Positions 1 through 12,600 of a stretch of DNA of 64,000 nucleotides are shown here, in pieces. The stretch lies in assembly GCA_018340805.1 (NCBI GenBank), contig JACMZG010001911.1, positions 56,234,083-56,298,082 on the forward strand, given 5' to 3'. The DNA comes from Microvelia longipes (Eukaryota > Arthropoda > Insecta > Hemiptera > Veliidae). The notes under the pieces were generated by a model. It was not told where the DNA came from. It made no database searches and saw nothing but the letters and a program-made list of their open reading frames with translations. Each line of letters begins with the position of its first letter. Positions within the stretch are counted from its first letter, which is position 1. The position numbers were made by a program, and so were the translations under genes.

Positions 1-3000
1 AGAATTAAAAAAGGAAGAGCTCTTATCGTATCGAATAATTACTACGGATGGTATGTTATCCTGATTTTTTATGGATTAGGTACTATTTTGAGTTGGACAA
101 AAATAATCAGAAAAATAGACCAAGAGCCCAGGGGTGTTTGTTAATAAAAAGTGTAATGGCTGGAACTGGTCTCAATTTTTCGTAAATACCTACCTGAACA
201 AAGATCTGCAATTCTGCCGACTCGTATCGGATGGGTGTCCCAGGCAGAACGCACTTTATAGACCAAGAGCCCAGGGGTGTTTTTGTGTAATGGCTGGAAC
301 CGGTCTCAATTTTTCGTAAATATCTTCCTCAACAAGAATCTGCAATTCTGCAGACTCGTATCGGATGGGTGTCCCAGGCAGAACGCACTTTAGGGGTCAA
401 AGGTTCTGCCTGGGACACCCATCCGATACGAGTCGGCAGAATTGCAGATCCTTGTTCAGGAATGTATTTACGAAAAATTAAACCCGTTTCCAGCCATTAC
501 ACTTTTTATTAACTTGGGTGCTAAATTTGACCCCTAAAGTGCGTTCTGCCTGGGACACCCATCCGTTATGAGTCGGCAGAATTGCAGATCCTTGATCAGT
601 AAGGTATTTACGAACAATAAACCCGTTTCCAGCCATTAAACTTTTTATTAACTTCGGTGGTAAATTTGACATGTAAAGTGCGTTCTGCCTGGGACACCCA
701 TCCGATACGAGTCGGCAGAATTGCAGAACCTTGTTCAGGTAGGTATTTACGAAAAATTGAGACCGGTTCCAGCCATTAAACTTTTTATTAACAAAACAAC
801 CCTGGGCTCTTGGTCTATAAAGTGCGTTCTGCCTGGGACACCCATCCGATACGAGTCGGCAGAATTGCAGATCCTTGTTCAGGAAGGTATTTACGAAAAA
901 TTGTGACCGGTTCCAGCCATTACACTCTTTATTAACAAAACACCCCTGGGCTCTTGGCCTAAAAGGAACCAAGATCGTTATGATCAGCTTTGTAATAGCT
1001 GTATTGGTCACTCCATAAAACTTTACCCGGGATACACATATCACAAGTATTTAGGGGCACAAGGCGTGTCCCTAATGCTGCCATAACTTCATCCTACGTT
1101 TAACCTCACACTATATTCTATGGACCAAATTAATTAAACTTAACCTCAGTCCAAAAGTGATTAAACTGATAAAATATCTATAATAAGGCTTCGTTCAGAG
1201 TGGAAGCAGACGGCTTACTATCTAGAGTACTTATTTATCTAGAAAAGGTATAGCTTTGTACCAAATTTAAACTCAATTGAATCAATATCTGATTTTTTAC
1301 AAATTTGTATAAAACGTACACAAGTTAATCGATTGAATTTGAACTATTTCTGGTAAACAACGAACTACGATGCTAAACATTAGTGATCTGACAAAACCTT
1401 AGATACACAGGTCGTATTAAAAATAATTAAACGGTGTATTTTTTGGAATTTTGTAGGTAGCAAAGTCTTTATAATGATTATCATTGTAACATGTTTAAAG
1501 CCACTGGCATAAACACACCGAAAGCTATGACACAAGCATAAACACACCTGAAGCTATGACACAAGCATAAACACACCGGAAGCTATGACACAAGCATAAA
1601 CACACCGGAAGCTATGACACAAGCATAAACACACCGGAAGCTATGACAAAGCATAAACACCCGGAAGCTATGACACAAGCATAAACACACCGGAAGCTAT
1701 GACACAAGCATAAACACACCCGGAAGCTATGACACAGCATAAACACACCGGAAGCTATGACACAAGCATAAACACACAAGCTATGACACACACCGGAAGC
1801 TATGACACAAGCATAAACACACCGGAATGTATGATGAGGACTTACAGGCATACACACATACATACATAGATACATTCACATTATATTAATGCTGCTTGTT
1901 CTTAAAGTGAGAACCTGGAGAGACGAGGAAACATAGCAGATCGAGATGCTGTTTATTCTTTATTAAAATCTCTTGGATGCCACGTTACTGTTATAGAGGA
2001 TGGACTCAAATACATCGATGAAACTGACGACGCAGATAATAGTCACAAAAGAACTCAAATTAATTATTTAACCAAATCTAAAATCATGACAACGATTTGT
2101 GAATGTAAGTAATCCTTATGCATTGCAAACTCTTATATTAGTGGTGATTAAAACTTTGTACGACGAAAAGTTTTCACAGTCAAGCGAAGTAATAGTTATT
2201 TATGCAACAAGGGATGAAAGTAAGTTTTACAGCTCAAGTTAAAATTTCGTCCTAAGGCAACGCCGTAGGAGGAAACTTCATTAGCTCACGAGGCCGGTAG
2301 GCCGAGGGAGATAAACTAGTTAGCTCCCTAGGCTTGCCAAGGGAGTTAACTAACATTTTGGCTCCCGAGGTTTGACGAGGGAGATAATACGAGAGCTGAA
2401 AACTTTCATCCCTAGTTGCATATTAAATTTTATCTACGACTAGAGAAGTAATACTAACAACTATTAATATATTCTTCAGCTCCTTAATTGTTATTGTGTT
2501 AGTTTAGTTTATTCTTACCATGTCAATTACTCTGATGAAGAGAGAATAAAGCCACTATCTTCACATTATTTTATTGTAAGCTGTCAATAGAATAATGTGT
2601 AATACTATATTTGTAATTTGAACATTACCGTGTGTATATTGTATATTCTACCCGTAGTACCAACATAACACCGAAAAAATCCTAAAAATTTCCTAAAATT
2701 CCTAAAAATTTTATTAAAAATTTTTGTCAAGTTGGCAACACTTTCACTTTTCCTCCCTAGGGAGTAAACGTACATTTACAGTGTGAGATAACAAGACTGT
2801 AAGTAGAACTTACAATACAAGGAGTAGATAAAATAAATTGATAGCACCCAAATCCGCTAGATTTCTACTATTGAGTTAGTGTTGGAAAACTATTTTGTAA
2901 ATCACTTTTAAGATCTAAATTTTTATATTGTGGCTTCCTGTACTCCTGACTTGCTCTAAAGGCAGTCGTGTAGGTTAGTTATAATGTAGTATAAGTATTA

Positions 3001-6000
3001 AAAGCCCGACGTATCAAGTTTAATTTGTTGTGTAAGTTAGTATCTGGTTTAGCACTGGGGAAAGAAATATCACTCAAAACTATGATAAATATAGTGAACT
3101 AACTTTTCGAAGATCATTGGCGTATTTTCATTTCTTATAAAATTAATGGTCCTTTGGTGCGATCAACACCTAGGAATTATAATAATTTGGATGCTCCGTG
3201 TAACCATTTAAATTCTACCATTCAACTAAATTGCTTTAATTTAACAACTGTGGAAAAGAGCAGTGATTTCGTTTGATAACTATTTGAGGTAAAAATGCTA
3301 AATGCTATGTATAAATTGCTAGACCACTGTACTGTAAGACCATGAATTAAAAAAATGGATTTAAAAAAAATAGTCCAAAAACAATTTTTTACAGAATCTT
3401 ATGCCATTTGCTTATTCGCATAATACACATTGATGTATTTAGATATACAGGTTTTCAATGTATGATAATGTGGAGTAGAGAGTGGGTAGGAAGATGCACC
3501 CTCTCTCTTCTCCATGATGTATCAAACTATTGTCTATTTTTAAAAAAGTTTACGTTTTTTGTGATGACTGCGTCAACGGTGATGAATACCACACTACTTT
3601 CCACCGTGGGATGCATCTTCCATATGTATTCCATATATCTGTAATTGCTTATAGACCAAGAGCCCAGGGGCGTTTTGTTAATAAAAAGTGTAATGGCTGG
3701 AAACGGGTTTAATTTTTCGTAAATACCTTCCTGAACAAGGATCTGCAATTCTGCCGACTTGTATCGGATGGGTGTCCCAGGCAGAACGCACTTTACAGGT
3801 CAAATTTACCACCCAAGTTAATAAAAAGTGTAATGGCTGGGTACGGGTTTAATTTTTCGTAAATACCTTCCTGAACAAGGATCTGCAATTCTGCCGACTC
3901 GTATCGGATGGGTGTCCCAGGCAGAACCTTTGACCCCTAAAGTGCGTTCTGCCTGGGACACCCATCCGATTCAAGTCGGCAGAATTGCAGATCCTTGTTC
4001 AGGAAGGTATTTACGAAAAATTAAACCCGTTTCCAGCCATTACACTTTTTATTAACAAAACACCCCTGGGCTCTTGGTCTATAAGCAATTACAGATATAA
4101 ACACAATGCTCTTCATAAGTGATATTAAATATCAGATCTTTACGATTTCTAGATTCGCCGCAGTACAATTATGTGGTCGAATTTATCGTATACCTTAATT
4201 CGGTCATCACTTAAAGATTTAAACATTTCGGCTTTTTTTTTTAAATTTCAGTATCGGCTGACAAGGACAAAGATTTGCTTAACTACGATTACCTAATAAT
4301 ATTTATAATGTGTCATGGAATACTAGTACACAATGAAGAATACATATTAACTGCGACAGGAAATGTACAAGTAAAATGGATTTTTGAGAATTTTTCTAAT
4401 AATAAGTGTAAATCTCTATTGGGAAAGCCTAAATTATTTTTCTTACAGGTAAGAAATAGACAATATTGTTTTACATATAGAACGAAATTTAGGTTGCCTA
4501 TTCTATCATTTAAATTATTCAAGTGTTGCTGTTATTAATTATACATTGCAGAAGAATATAAAAGAGTTAGCAGTTGGAGTGAAGGGAAGGTAAATCTGCG
4601 ATGTATTAGGGTTCGCAATCTATTATAATTATGGAAAAACAGGGAGTACCTTCTCACTCGATGTTCAATAGGGCCACTTCCACCCACGGTCGTTTTTAAC
4701 CGGACCGGCAGCACTCCCTTAAGGGTTAGCGAAGTTGGCCTAAACAGACTGGAGTTGCTTAGTTATCTTTTATCAATTTGTCGTGATTTTTTTACGTATA
4801 TTTCTTTGTCAATCGATAAAATTAGAACTAATGCTACTGTTGGTACAGTTCCCAGATGTAGCAGAGCTTGTTATTACACCTTTTGGAAAACTGGGTAGTA
4901 TCAAATGAAGATAATTCTTTTTATTCAATTTCAATTTTAAGATATAAAATACTGTTTACTGTACATAAATTATTGCTAACCTACCCTATTCCAGTGTAGT
5001 CCAGAGTGAAGTCATTTAAAATTAAACTATGCAAGTCGTTTGATGTTTGCACTTCCACAGCACTGCAGAGGAGGCAGAAGAGATCGCGGAGTCATAATCA
5101 AGTTTGTTCCCCATATGCTTTCCCACGCAGGAACGTCCAGTGACTCTTCATCGAGATCTGAAAGTATAGCAAAAATGTCGGATTTTTTTATGGCATATGC
5201 GTCATTTGAAGGTATGCGAAAAACATTTATAAAGGTGTTGAAATAGATTCTATGGACTTTTGGACGGTGCTACGTCTGGGTATTTTAATATTAGGTAAAA
5301 TATCGGAAATTTTCCTCACCACATGAAGCGAATTGTTTGGATTCGCTACATTCATCATGAGGGCTCGCTTTGCTCATCCACAGAATATAAAAGTTACCAA
5401 ATTCATTTTACAACACGTCTGTTCACGTTTAGTTCAGGCACTGACCTTCCTCGATGCTGCTTAACTTTCATGTTCCAACAAAACCTCAAGTATACTTGCC
5501 GTATTAATGTGAAACTTAGTATTCTTATTTATTAAGTAAAGTAATCATTTCTTGTACCGAATTTCAACTCAATTAGATTATTTTCCATTTTTTTTTCATT
5601 TTTAAAAAATAATGTATACATGTCATTTGAATAAAAATTGAACTGAAGATGATAATGAGATGAAACCTGGCAACTAAGTTGGTCATATATATGACTACAT
5701 GCGTGCTAGAGCTCAAAACAATCAACAAAGTCTACCGCGTTTTAAGAGCTTTCAAAATTGATGCTGGTTCCAGATAGGAGAACTAGACCTTAAGATTACT
5801 TTTTGTATCAAGTTTCAACCCCATGAGCGTCCGCAGGATTTTCCACAAGGGAGGTCAAAGCAATCAAGTTTAGTAATCAATAATGTTCTGCGGGTTTAGT
5901 ATTCAGCACACTTTCACCAAGAAGTCAGAAATAGGGGTCCAGCAAAACTAAATTATAAGGGCTTTGCTAAACTAAATTATAATGCATAGACAAAAATTAA

Positions 6001-7373
6001 GTAATATATGATTTATTGTGCTTAAATAAATATTTTAATTCATTTAGACCTTTAGTGACCGAAGCGAGTTCCTTAAAACGTATTAAATAAGGGTGTTATT
6101 AACCTAACGAGCCAAGCAAGCCTTTAATAGTACATCATTTTTAAATTTAACAATCTAGCAAGCGAAGCATGCTCCTATTAACGTATCTTATAATATACTT
6201 TATCAATCTAGCGAGCGAGGCGAGCCTTTTTTGACATTCACAGCAATCCAGCGTTAGTTATTTTTATGAAAAAATGCAGGATAGTAACCATTATACTTTT
6301 AATGATTTGCAGTGCGGGTTAATCTAACTTTTCTGATTTTCCAAGGGGTTTGACCCCCCTTGCGGCCTGCGATAATAAGACTGACATATGTGCAGTCTTA
6401 TTATCAGTATTAGTTTAATTTTTATTAAATGACTTGTGTAGTGTACGTTTTAAAAAATCAGAAAACAATGCAATTGAGTTGTAATTTAAAGCACGTATAC
6501 ATCTTTACGTAATAAATAAGTACACCAAGTTTCGCAATACATCAAGTATGTATTTGATTTTTGTTCGACCATAAGAGTTAAGCAGCATTGACAGTGGTCA
6601 GTGCTGTATAGGCGACCACTGAAAATGAAACGGATGCATATACTATCTTTGTTACTATGCTGTAGTATAAATTTGGCGAATTGAATATTCTGAGGACGAG
6701 CGAAGCGAGTCCGAAGCAGGGAAGGTGAGCGTTGCGAATCTGACGTGAAACAATTCCAAGGTACATCGTACCCGATTATTTTTACCATTATATTTCAATG
6801 TACCATAACTCTCTAGAAAGGAGAGTATTACCAAAAATAAAAATTCCCGTACTGTTTTGAAATATTTTGTCGACAGTGTTGGTAAAATGACTAATTTGGC
6901 AGCCGTAAGAAGATAAAATATTTTTTGTTGAGCTATTTCAAAAAATGCAAATATTATATTGCATATATGGACATAACATTTAAATGTTTTATCTTACAGG
7001 TTACGAAGCATATCTCACTACAGAAGGTAGTTGGTTTATCCAAGAAATAGTTAAAGTGTTCAAAATAAGAATACCACAAGGTATGGAACTCCATCACATG
7101 ATGCTTGAGGTTCACAGAAACGTTTCTAAATTTTATGAACGAGAGATTGACGTTACTGATGAAATGTTGGACCATATTCCAGATGAGAACATCGTCAAAG
7201 CAGCCCCTTGCATCAAATCAACCCTGACTAAACCAGTTTATTTCCAGATGTCAAGTTCTCAAGACGGGAATAAATTTAAAGACGGATATAAGTCTGCGTT
7301 ATATTCATCTGAACACCTAGACTTTTTTGAGACAACATTAGGCGAATCCGAATTGAATTTTTTTGAAGTTTAA
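1..7373 (+). CDS. Caspase A (short-prodomain cysteine protease), 5' partial
   Basis: Caspase-family cysteine protease, cutting after Asp in cytosolic death or immune cascades. Exons 1-50, 1908-2104, 4252-4448, 5061-5211 and 7000-7373 join in frame through GT-AG introns to 322 residues plus stop; the start lies before the window. The first exon is the RGxALI(I/V)SNN strand. Next come the RRGN loop, the catalytic His-Gly (MCHG, residue 104 of the visible protein) and, across the exon 3/4 junction, the catalytic pentapeptide QHCRG (Cys150). A Ser-rich linker with Asp176 is a likely self-cleavage site between p20 and p10. The last exon is p10, with GSWFIQ and a PCIKSTLTKPVYF tail like that of effector caspases. 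Oddities: His instead of Ala before the Cys, and Leu204 where caspases have the pocket Arg. The second exon carries an extra Asp/Asn-rich stretch not seen in B or C. Introns hold foldback repeats. Family and exon chain are firm; activity is not shown. Confidence 0.9.
116..960. repeat. Foldback repeat cluster, about 145-bp units in both orientations
   Basis: Units run from 'tagaccaagagcccagggg' through 'gtaatggctgg' and 'tttttcgtaaatac' to 'gtcccaggcagaacgcacttta'. Two plus-oriented units are followed by about four minus-oriented ones, so the array folds back on itself. The outer ends are inverted copies of 'ccaagagcccagggg'. It sits in intron 1 of caspase A. The ORFs across it are by-products of the repeat. 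Looks like a non-autonomous foldback DNA transposon; no transposase is visible. Confidence 0.85.
1190..1420. repeat. Diverged piece of dispersed repeat R1
   Basis: Matches, with many changes, the R1 stretch reading 'cttatttat...taccaaatttcaactcaatt...aaaaacgta...attgaact' seen better at 50580-51240 and 55020-55220. It lies in intron 1 of caspase A. No coding content is visible. Confidence 0.45.
1507..1835. repeat. 29-bp minisatellite
   Basis: About 12 copies of a 29-bp unit containing 'cataaacacaccggaagcta' and 'tgacacaag', with small deletions in several copies. Located in intron 1 of caspase A, just upstream of the second exon. The His/Cys-rich minus-strand ORF across it is a translation of the repeat, not a gene. 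Confidence 0.95.
2203..2420. mobile_element. Hairpin MITE-like element
   Basis: Ends are inverted copies: 'tgcaacaagggatgaaag' on the left and 'ctttcatccctagttgca' on the right, followed inward by acagctc/gagctga. The interior has several short palindromes ('agctccctaggcttgcca', 'aagggagttaac'). A related segment lies at about 62030-62160. Non-autonomous, in intron 2 of caspase A. Confidence 0.6.
3635..4098. mobile_element. Foldback element, second copy of the 145-bp unit family
   Basis: Same unit as at 116-960: two plus-oriented copies, then one minus-oriented. The inverted symmetry runs past the element termini into 'atatctgtaattgcttata' on the left and its reverse complement on the right, so the whole 460-bp block is a near-palindrome. 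It lies in intron 2 of caspase A, about 150 bp before exon 3. Confidence 0.8.
5290..5790. repeat. Dispersed repeat R1 copy
   Basis: Holds R1 landmarks: 'ttcctcaccacatgaagcga', 'ggattcgctac', 'caggcactgacc', 'tttcaactcaattagatta' and 'gactacatgcgtgct'. Lies in intron 4 of caspase A. Coding capacity is not seen; it could be a SINE-like or non-autonomous element. Confidence 0.6.
6060..6250. repeat. Degenerate repeats of an 'agcgaagcgag' motif
   Basis: About four irregularly spaced segments contain 'gaccgaagcgagttcc', 'aacgagccaagcaagcct', 'agcaagcgaagcatgctcc' and 'agcgagcgaggcgagcct'. The same kind of motif lies in repeat R1 and in the large satellite at 26.6-31.3 kb. Confidence 0.5.
6240..6790. 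repeat. Dispersed repeat R1 copy, opposite orientation
   Basis: Reverse-oriented relative to the 5.3-kb copy. It carries 'aaaatcagaaaacaatgcaa', 'ttgagttgtaatttaaagca', 'taagcagcattgacagtggt' and 'gaggacgagcgaagcgagtc'. Intron 4 of caspase A therefore holds two R1 copies facing each other. Confidence 0.6.
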
Positions 7374-7429
7374 ATTTAAAATAACACTTTGTAAACTAAA
7401 AAAAATTGTTATTAGCTTTAGGATAGCTC

Positions 7430-7435
7430 AATAAA
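7430..7435 (+). terminator. Polyadenylation signal AATAAA of caspase A
   Basis: First canonical AATAAA after the caspase A stop, 57 bases downstream of it. Further AATAAA motifs follow in an AT-rich stretch, so the choice is tentative. Confidence 0.45.
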
Positions 7436-7439
7436 TATT

Positions 7440-8377
7440 TACAGTATTGGATTGCTTTGTTAATTATTTAGATAGTTCAAAACCAGTTATATTTTTTAGT
7501 TGTCAAATAAATATTTTTACATTGCTGGAGTGACTTTATGGTTATTAAATGGTTTCAAAAAATATTTTGTATCTGTTTAAATAAATATTTACATCACTGT
7601 TTGTTATTTAGAATGATCGATTGTGTAAGTTGATTAGTAAAAGTCATTATGACTGGCTTAAGAAAACCATAAATCAAAAGTAGGACCATTCCATCTCAAA
7701 TCAGGCAGATGGCCAAAAATCTTGTCAGGTCACCGACACCGATTTTCTTGAAACATTGGTATGATGATCTATTCAGGAGTTAAACTAAGTTGCCAAAACG
7801 GGTTTTCTGAAAAAAAAAAAATGTTTTTTTGGGAGTTGCGGGGGGTTAAAGTTTGAAAAACTACCAAATTTCGTTCTTTTAGGAAACAATATGTTTCATA
7901 AAAATCGTCATAAATAAAGAACCATTAGTGATAAAATGGAATTCTTGGTCTTGTTTTGAAAGGAAAGGATGGGTCTATAAAGAAAATTATGTATCTGAGT
8001 TCCTACATATAGTTTTGACTGGTATTTTCTTGGGTAAAAACGACAACAAAAAAACAATTTTCACAAATTTTAAGATTTTTTTAATCCCTTAATAAAGTGT
8101 TGAAACTTTATATGGGTGCTAATGTTTATCGTCTATAATAGTAGTATTCACACTCAGGCTATGAGAGTGTTTTGAAAATGACAAGTTTCACTTTTTTAGG
8201 TGTTTTTGAAGTAACGTTATGACAAAAGGCCATCTTTAAAATTGGCTAAAATGTCCTTCATATTGGCTACTTTAAGGATTCTATTAATATTTGTACATAT
8301 ATTTTCTCAAAAGTCCCTAGATGCATTTATATACGAGTGAAAAATTGGTTTCAGAAATCATAAATTATATCTTATAT
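7440..8377. other. No gene seen between caspase A and the minisatellites
   Basis: AT-rich, with homopolymer runs and stops in all frames. I see no splice-flanked coding segment and no recognisable element. Confidence 0.6.
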
Positions 8378-8712
8378 AGCACACATTACATCTCATATAG
8401 CACAAATTACACCTTATATTGCTCACATTGCACAAAGTTCATTTTATATTGCACACATTGCACAAATAACATTTTATATTGCACACATTGCACAAATTAC
8501 ATTTTATATTGCACACATTGCACAAATAACATTTTATATTGCACACATTGCACAAATAACATTTTATATTGCACACATTGCACAAATAACATTTTATATT
8601 GCACACATTGCACAAATAACATTTTATATTGCACACAATGCATCTCACATTGCACAAATTACATCTTATACTGCATAAATGACACATATTGTATACAATG
8701 CATCACATATAA
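8378..8712. repeat. 30-bp minisatellite
   Basis: About ten copies of a 30-bp unit ('aataacattttatattgcac' followed by 'acattgcaca'), degenerate at both edges. The unit length is a multiple of three and lacks stops, so Cys-rich ORFs appear on both strands. These are repeat translations, not genes. Confidence 0.95.
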
Positions 8713-9185
8713 CAAACATTGCATAACAGTGTAAAATTAAATCAAAATTACAATTTTGATGACTAATACTGGGTATTCATTTGCAAAATTAATAAAAAAT
8801 AAAATAAATAGTATCGCGAATTTGAGCACTTGAAACAAGGGATAAAGAAATTAATCTTATCTTACAATACTAAACAATAAATACGTTCAATCATGTGCTG
8901 ATTATAACGTAATTAATCGAAACATTAGTGCTCAAGTGATATAATAAGAAATAAAATTAAATGCAAACTAAGAGTATTGTCAATACTTTTTACCTTGTAA
9001 GACATTAAATAACACAATAGTAATAACAATAATTGATAGTTATAGTGAATAAGTAATAGTAGTAATAATTAATAATAATAGTAAATAAATAATAGAGACA
9101 GTAAAAGTTGATTTAAGTAATAATAATAACATAATGTGACGCATGATAATCATTAAAACACAATACTGAATATAACCTTCATAAT

Positions 9186-9505
9186 AAACCTTTGTTAAAT
9201 TAATATAAATATTTCAATTAAATAGCTATAGTTTTTATTAATATAAATATTTCCATTGAAATTGTTATAGTTTTTATTAATATAAATATTTCCTTTGAAA
9301 TTGTTATAGGTTTTATTAATATAAATATTTCCATTTGAAATTGTTTATAGTTTTTTTAATATAAATATTTCCTTGAAATTGTTATAGTTTTTATTAATAT
9401 AAATATTTCCATTGAAATTGTTATAGTTTTTATTAATATAAATATTTAATTGAAATTGTTATAGTTTTATTTAATATAAATATTTTCAATTGAAATAGTT
9501 TTATT
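9186..9505. repeat. 39-40-bp AT-rich minisatellite
   Basis: About seven copies of 'ttattaatataaatatttcc' followed by 'attgaaattgttatagttt', ending about 150 bp before the start codon of caspase B. This places a tandem array in the likely promoter-proximal region of that gene. Confidence 0.9.
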
Positions 9506-9649
9506 ATTAGTAATATTTTATTTAAAACTGAACTTAGTTGAGGCAAAGTTAATCATTAATAATAATTTAAAATAAAATCTTACTTATAAAAGAGTTTTGT
9601 TTAAATACTTTTTGTTTATAATAAAAGAAAACAGATTTCTGAACTAGCT

Positions 9650-12600
9650 ATGAGTAATGAAATTCACAGGATTAATAGAACTTCAAGTGACACAAGACCC
9701 TTTCAGGGGGGACCCCACGGGTAAGTACTTGTAGCTGTTGTAGTAGTAGTAATACAGCGAATTGTGACCTAATAAATTTTACTCAATCAATAAAAATATG
9801 TTACATTGGAGAGAAAATAAACAAAAGCAATACGTCCTCTAGATCAGTGATTCCCCCCCTTTTAGAAAAACCACCTCCCTCCTTGATGACTCAAATCTTA
9901 TTAGCTCATTTTCCTTTTGAAATTTGCTGAAAACTAGAAAGTTGGCCATTCTTTTCAGCTATGATATAAACCTATTTGATAAAGATCAAGTTTACAACAG
10001 TAAACTTATTTTACATCCCCAAATGGATTATTTTTGGGAATATTATTTCAGCAACCCAAAAAACAGAAGCTATACTTCATTCAATTATTGTTAACCTTCT
10101 GTACCTTCATTTTGTCGATTATTAACTAGTTATAGTATTTTACTATCACTTAAAATGATCATATCAACTCTAGACCAGTTTAATTTTAAAATTCATTAAA
10201 ATCGACGCTTTACTTGAAATTTAGTCTTACCGAAAGTGTTATAAAATTTCAGATTTACTAAACTTTTTCGTTTATTTTTTGCATATACTAAGAGTAGTCG
10301 TATAAGCTCCAGCATCATCAACCTCATAAGCGTCATTTTCATAATGAAACATCTTTTAAAAAAAGCATATACAGATCATGCAGAAAAACCTTGTGACTTA
10401 GAGTGATTTATCTAGATCGGTTTCATTTGATTCAGCATTCCAGAAACAATAAAAAATCTAGAATTTCGCTCATTTTTTAAATTTTTGTTGACTCAGCGAA
10501 CCAGGTAAATTAATTCACACAAACCTAGTTTTCGCTTAGGCTCTTGTGTACACCGCTGTCCAAGTTATCATTGGCAGCAAGGAAAGGGAATAGGGGACCT
10601 CAAGTGACTTAGGTCCCCCATGGTGGTACGTGGTGCTGAGCCCGTACGCCGGTGTCTATGTGACGCCGGTCGTTTCGGTCAGTGTCTCCCTGAGTCTAAG
10701 GGACACAGAACCGGTTGGCAGGATGATTGGCAAGTGTTTGGTCTTTTTGAACTTTTGAAATGCCCAAACTTCAATTTACAATATCCCTACTTAAACTCTT
10801 CGAAAGCTCCATGCCACTTGCTACTTCAACTCTTTCAGAGCTGAATGCCCTTTGCTATTATACAGACGGACAATTTAAATGACAATTACCTCTCAATTTT
10901 ATATTGATAGAATTTACTTGTTCTAATTTCCTCACAAAAGCTCTTTTTGTCAGCTTTAATTAATGATTAAATGCCTTATAATGACTTAAAGCGGAGTTCT
11001 TTTTTATTTATTTCAGAAGTAGGGGCGCAGACGATGTAGACTCTCGTACACAGACAGGATTTTCATCAGTAAATCCAAATGCATTAGAATTCAGAATTAA
11101 AAGAGGAAGAGCTCTTATTATATCAAATAATTATTACGGATAGTGAGTTATTTATGTCTATTTAGGCTTAGGGACATAAGGTTTGTTTGGCACGTTACTC
11201 CAGTGGTTGAGGAAATGGAGGATAAAAATAAACGAACAAAAAAGTGTTCATGTAACCTTTGCTCCTCGTCATAGTACTTGTCCTCCAGTCACTCTCAACC
11301 AAGGAATCATTTCACAATCCTCCACTGTCCGTTACCTTGGGTTACACCTCGACAGAAGACTGACATGGGCAGACCATATGAAGACCACGCGAACTGACGT
11401 TAATCGACGTTTCAAACTACTTCTTAGATTTCTAGACCGTCCAAGCTAACATTGAATAATAAACTTCGAATTTACAATACCATTCTCAAACCAGCTTGGC
11501 CTACGGTTCGGAAGTCTGGGGTAGCACCAAACCTTCCAACTCTAACCGCCTCCAAATCCTCCAGTCCAGAGTCCTAAGAACCATCACAAACGCTTGCTTC
11601 TTCGTTTCAAACCTCACCCTTCACTTAAACCTTTATGTTCCATTTGTCCGCGACTATTGTAAATCCCGTCATAAATCTTTCCACGAATCCGTAACAGATC
11701 ACTTCAATCCTTTGATCCAATTCTTTCCTCCAGAACTATCCCTGATAATCCTAGACGTCTAAAGCGGCAGAGGCCTAGAGACCTGCTAGATTAATTAATT
11801 AACCTCCCTCCCCCTTTCACGCCGGAGTGATATCATTGGATATCTTCTCCTTCCCGACAAATCACGCTACTACATCCCTCTTTCCCTAATACTTGTTATA
11901 TTAAAAAAATGTAGTTGTATTAATCAAATAATGTAAAAAAAACTTCAGTCTAATAGATTAAATCCTGTGATGTATTATTTTCAGTGAAGATTACCAGAGA
12001 CCTGGCAACCAAGTAGATAGAGATTCAATCTACTCATTATTAGATTCTATTGGATGCGTTGTAACTATAATAGAGGATGATATTGATCTAAATACTGGAA
12101 ATGTTACAGCGTTGACTAAAGTTAAAATCGAGACAACTATTCGTGAATGTAAGCATATTGTTATAGTATAATTTAATACTAATTTATGACCAGAGAGTTA
12201 ATGCATGAAGAGAAAAACAAATATATACAAAATGTATTGGTAATAATATGAATAAGATTGTTCTATATTACCTGAAGTAACATTAAATTAATCTTACAAT
12301 TAAATGGTTACTTTTCCTAATTTATACCGTTTATATAGAAAAAGTAATGTGCATCCAAAAAAATGTAAAACTGGGATTATAGGGAGTTTTATCCAAGTCT
12401 GTATGTGTGAATTTATGTGAGTGTGTGTATCTGTTATTATCGTAGCAATAGGTACAAAGGCTCATACTATAGATATATATATATATAGTATATATAATTA
12501 TATTACTTATATATATAATATATATATTCCCATTATATTTATAATGGCAAGCTAAATCTATTAAGACCAATTTAAGCTTAATCGGGCCATCCTAAGAGCG

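Noticed and set aside
478..1044. 188-aa minus-strand ORF
   Set aside because: Runs through the foldback units only; the same peptide pieces recur with every unit.
4313..4522. Minus-strand ORFs opposite caspase exons (also 6954-7175, 45652-45882)
   Set aside because: They are antisense shadows of the caspase exons.
8321..8734. Cys-rich repeat proteins on both strands
   Set aside because: A 30-bp unit without stops creates open frames on both strands; no other coding evidence.
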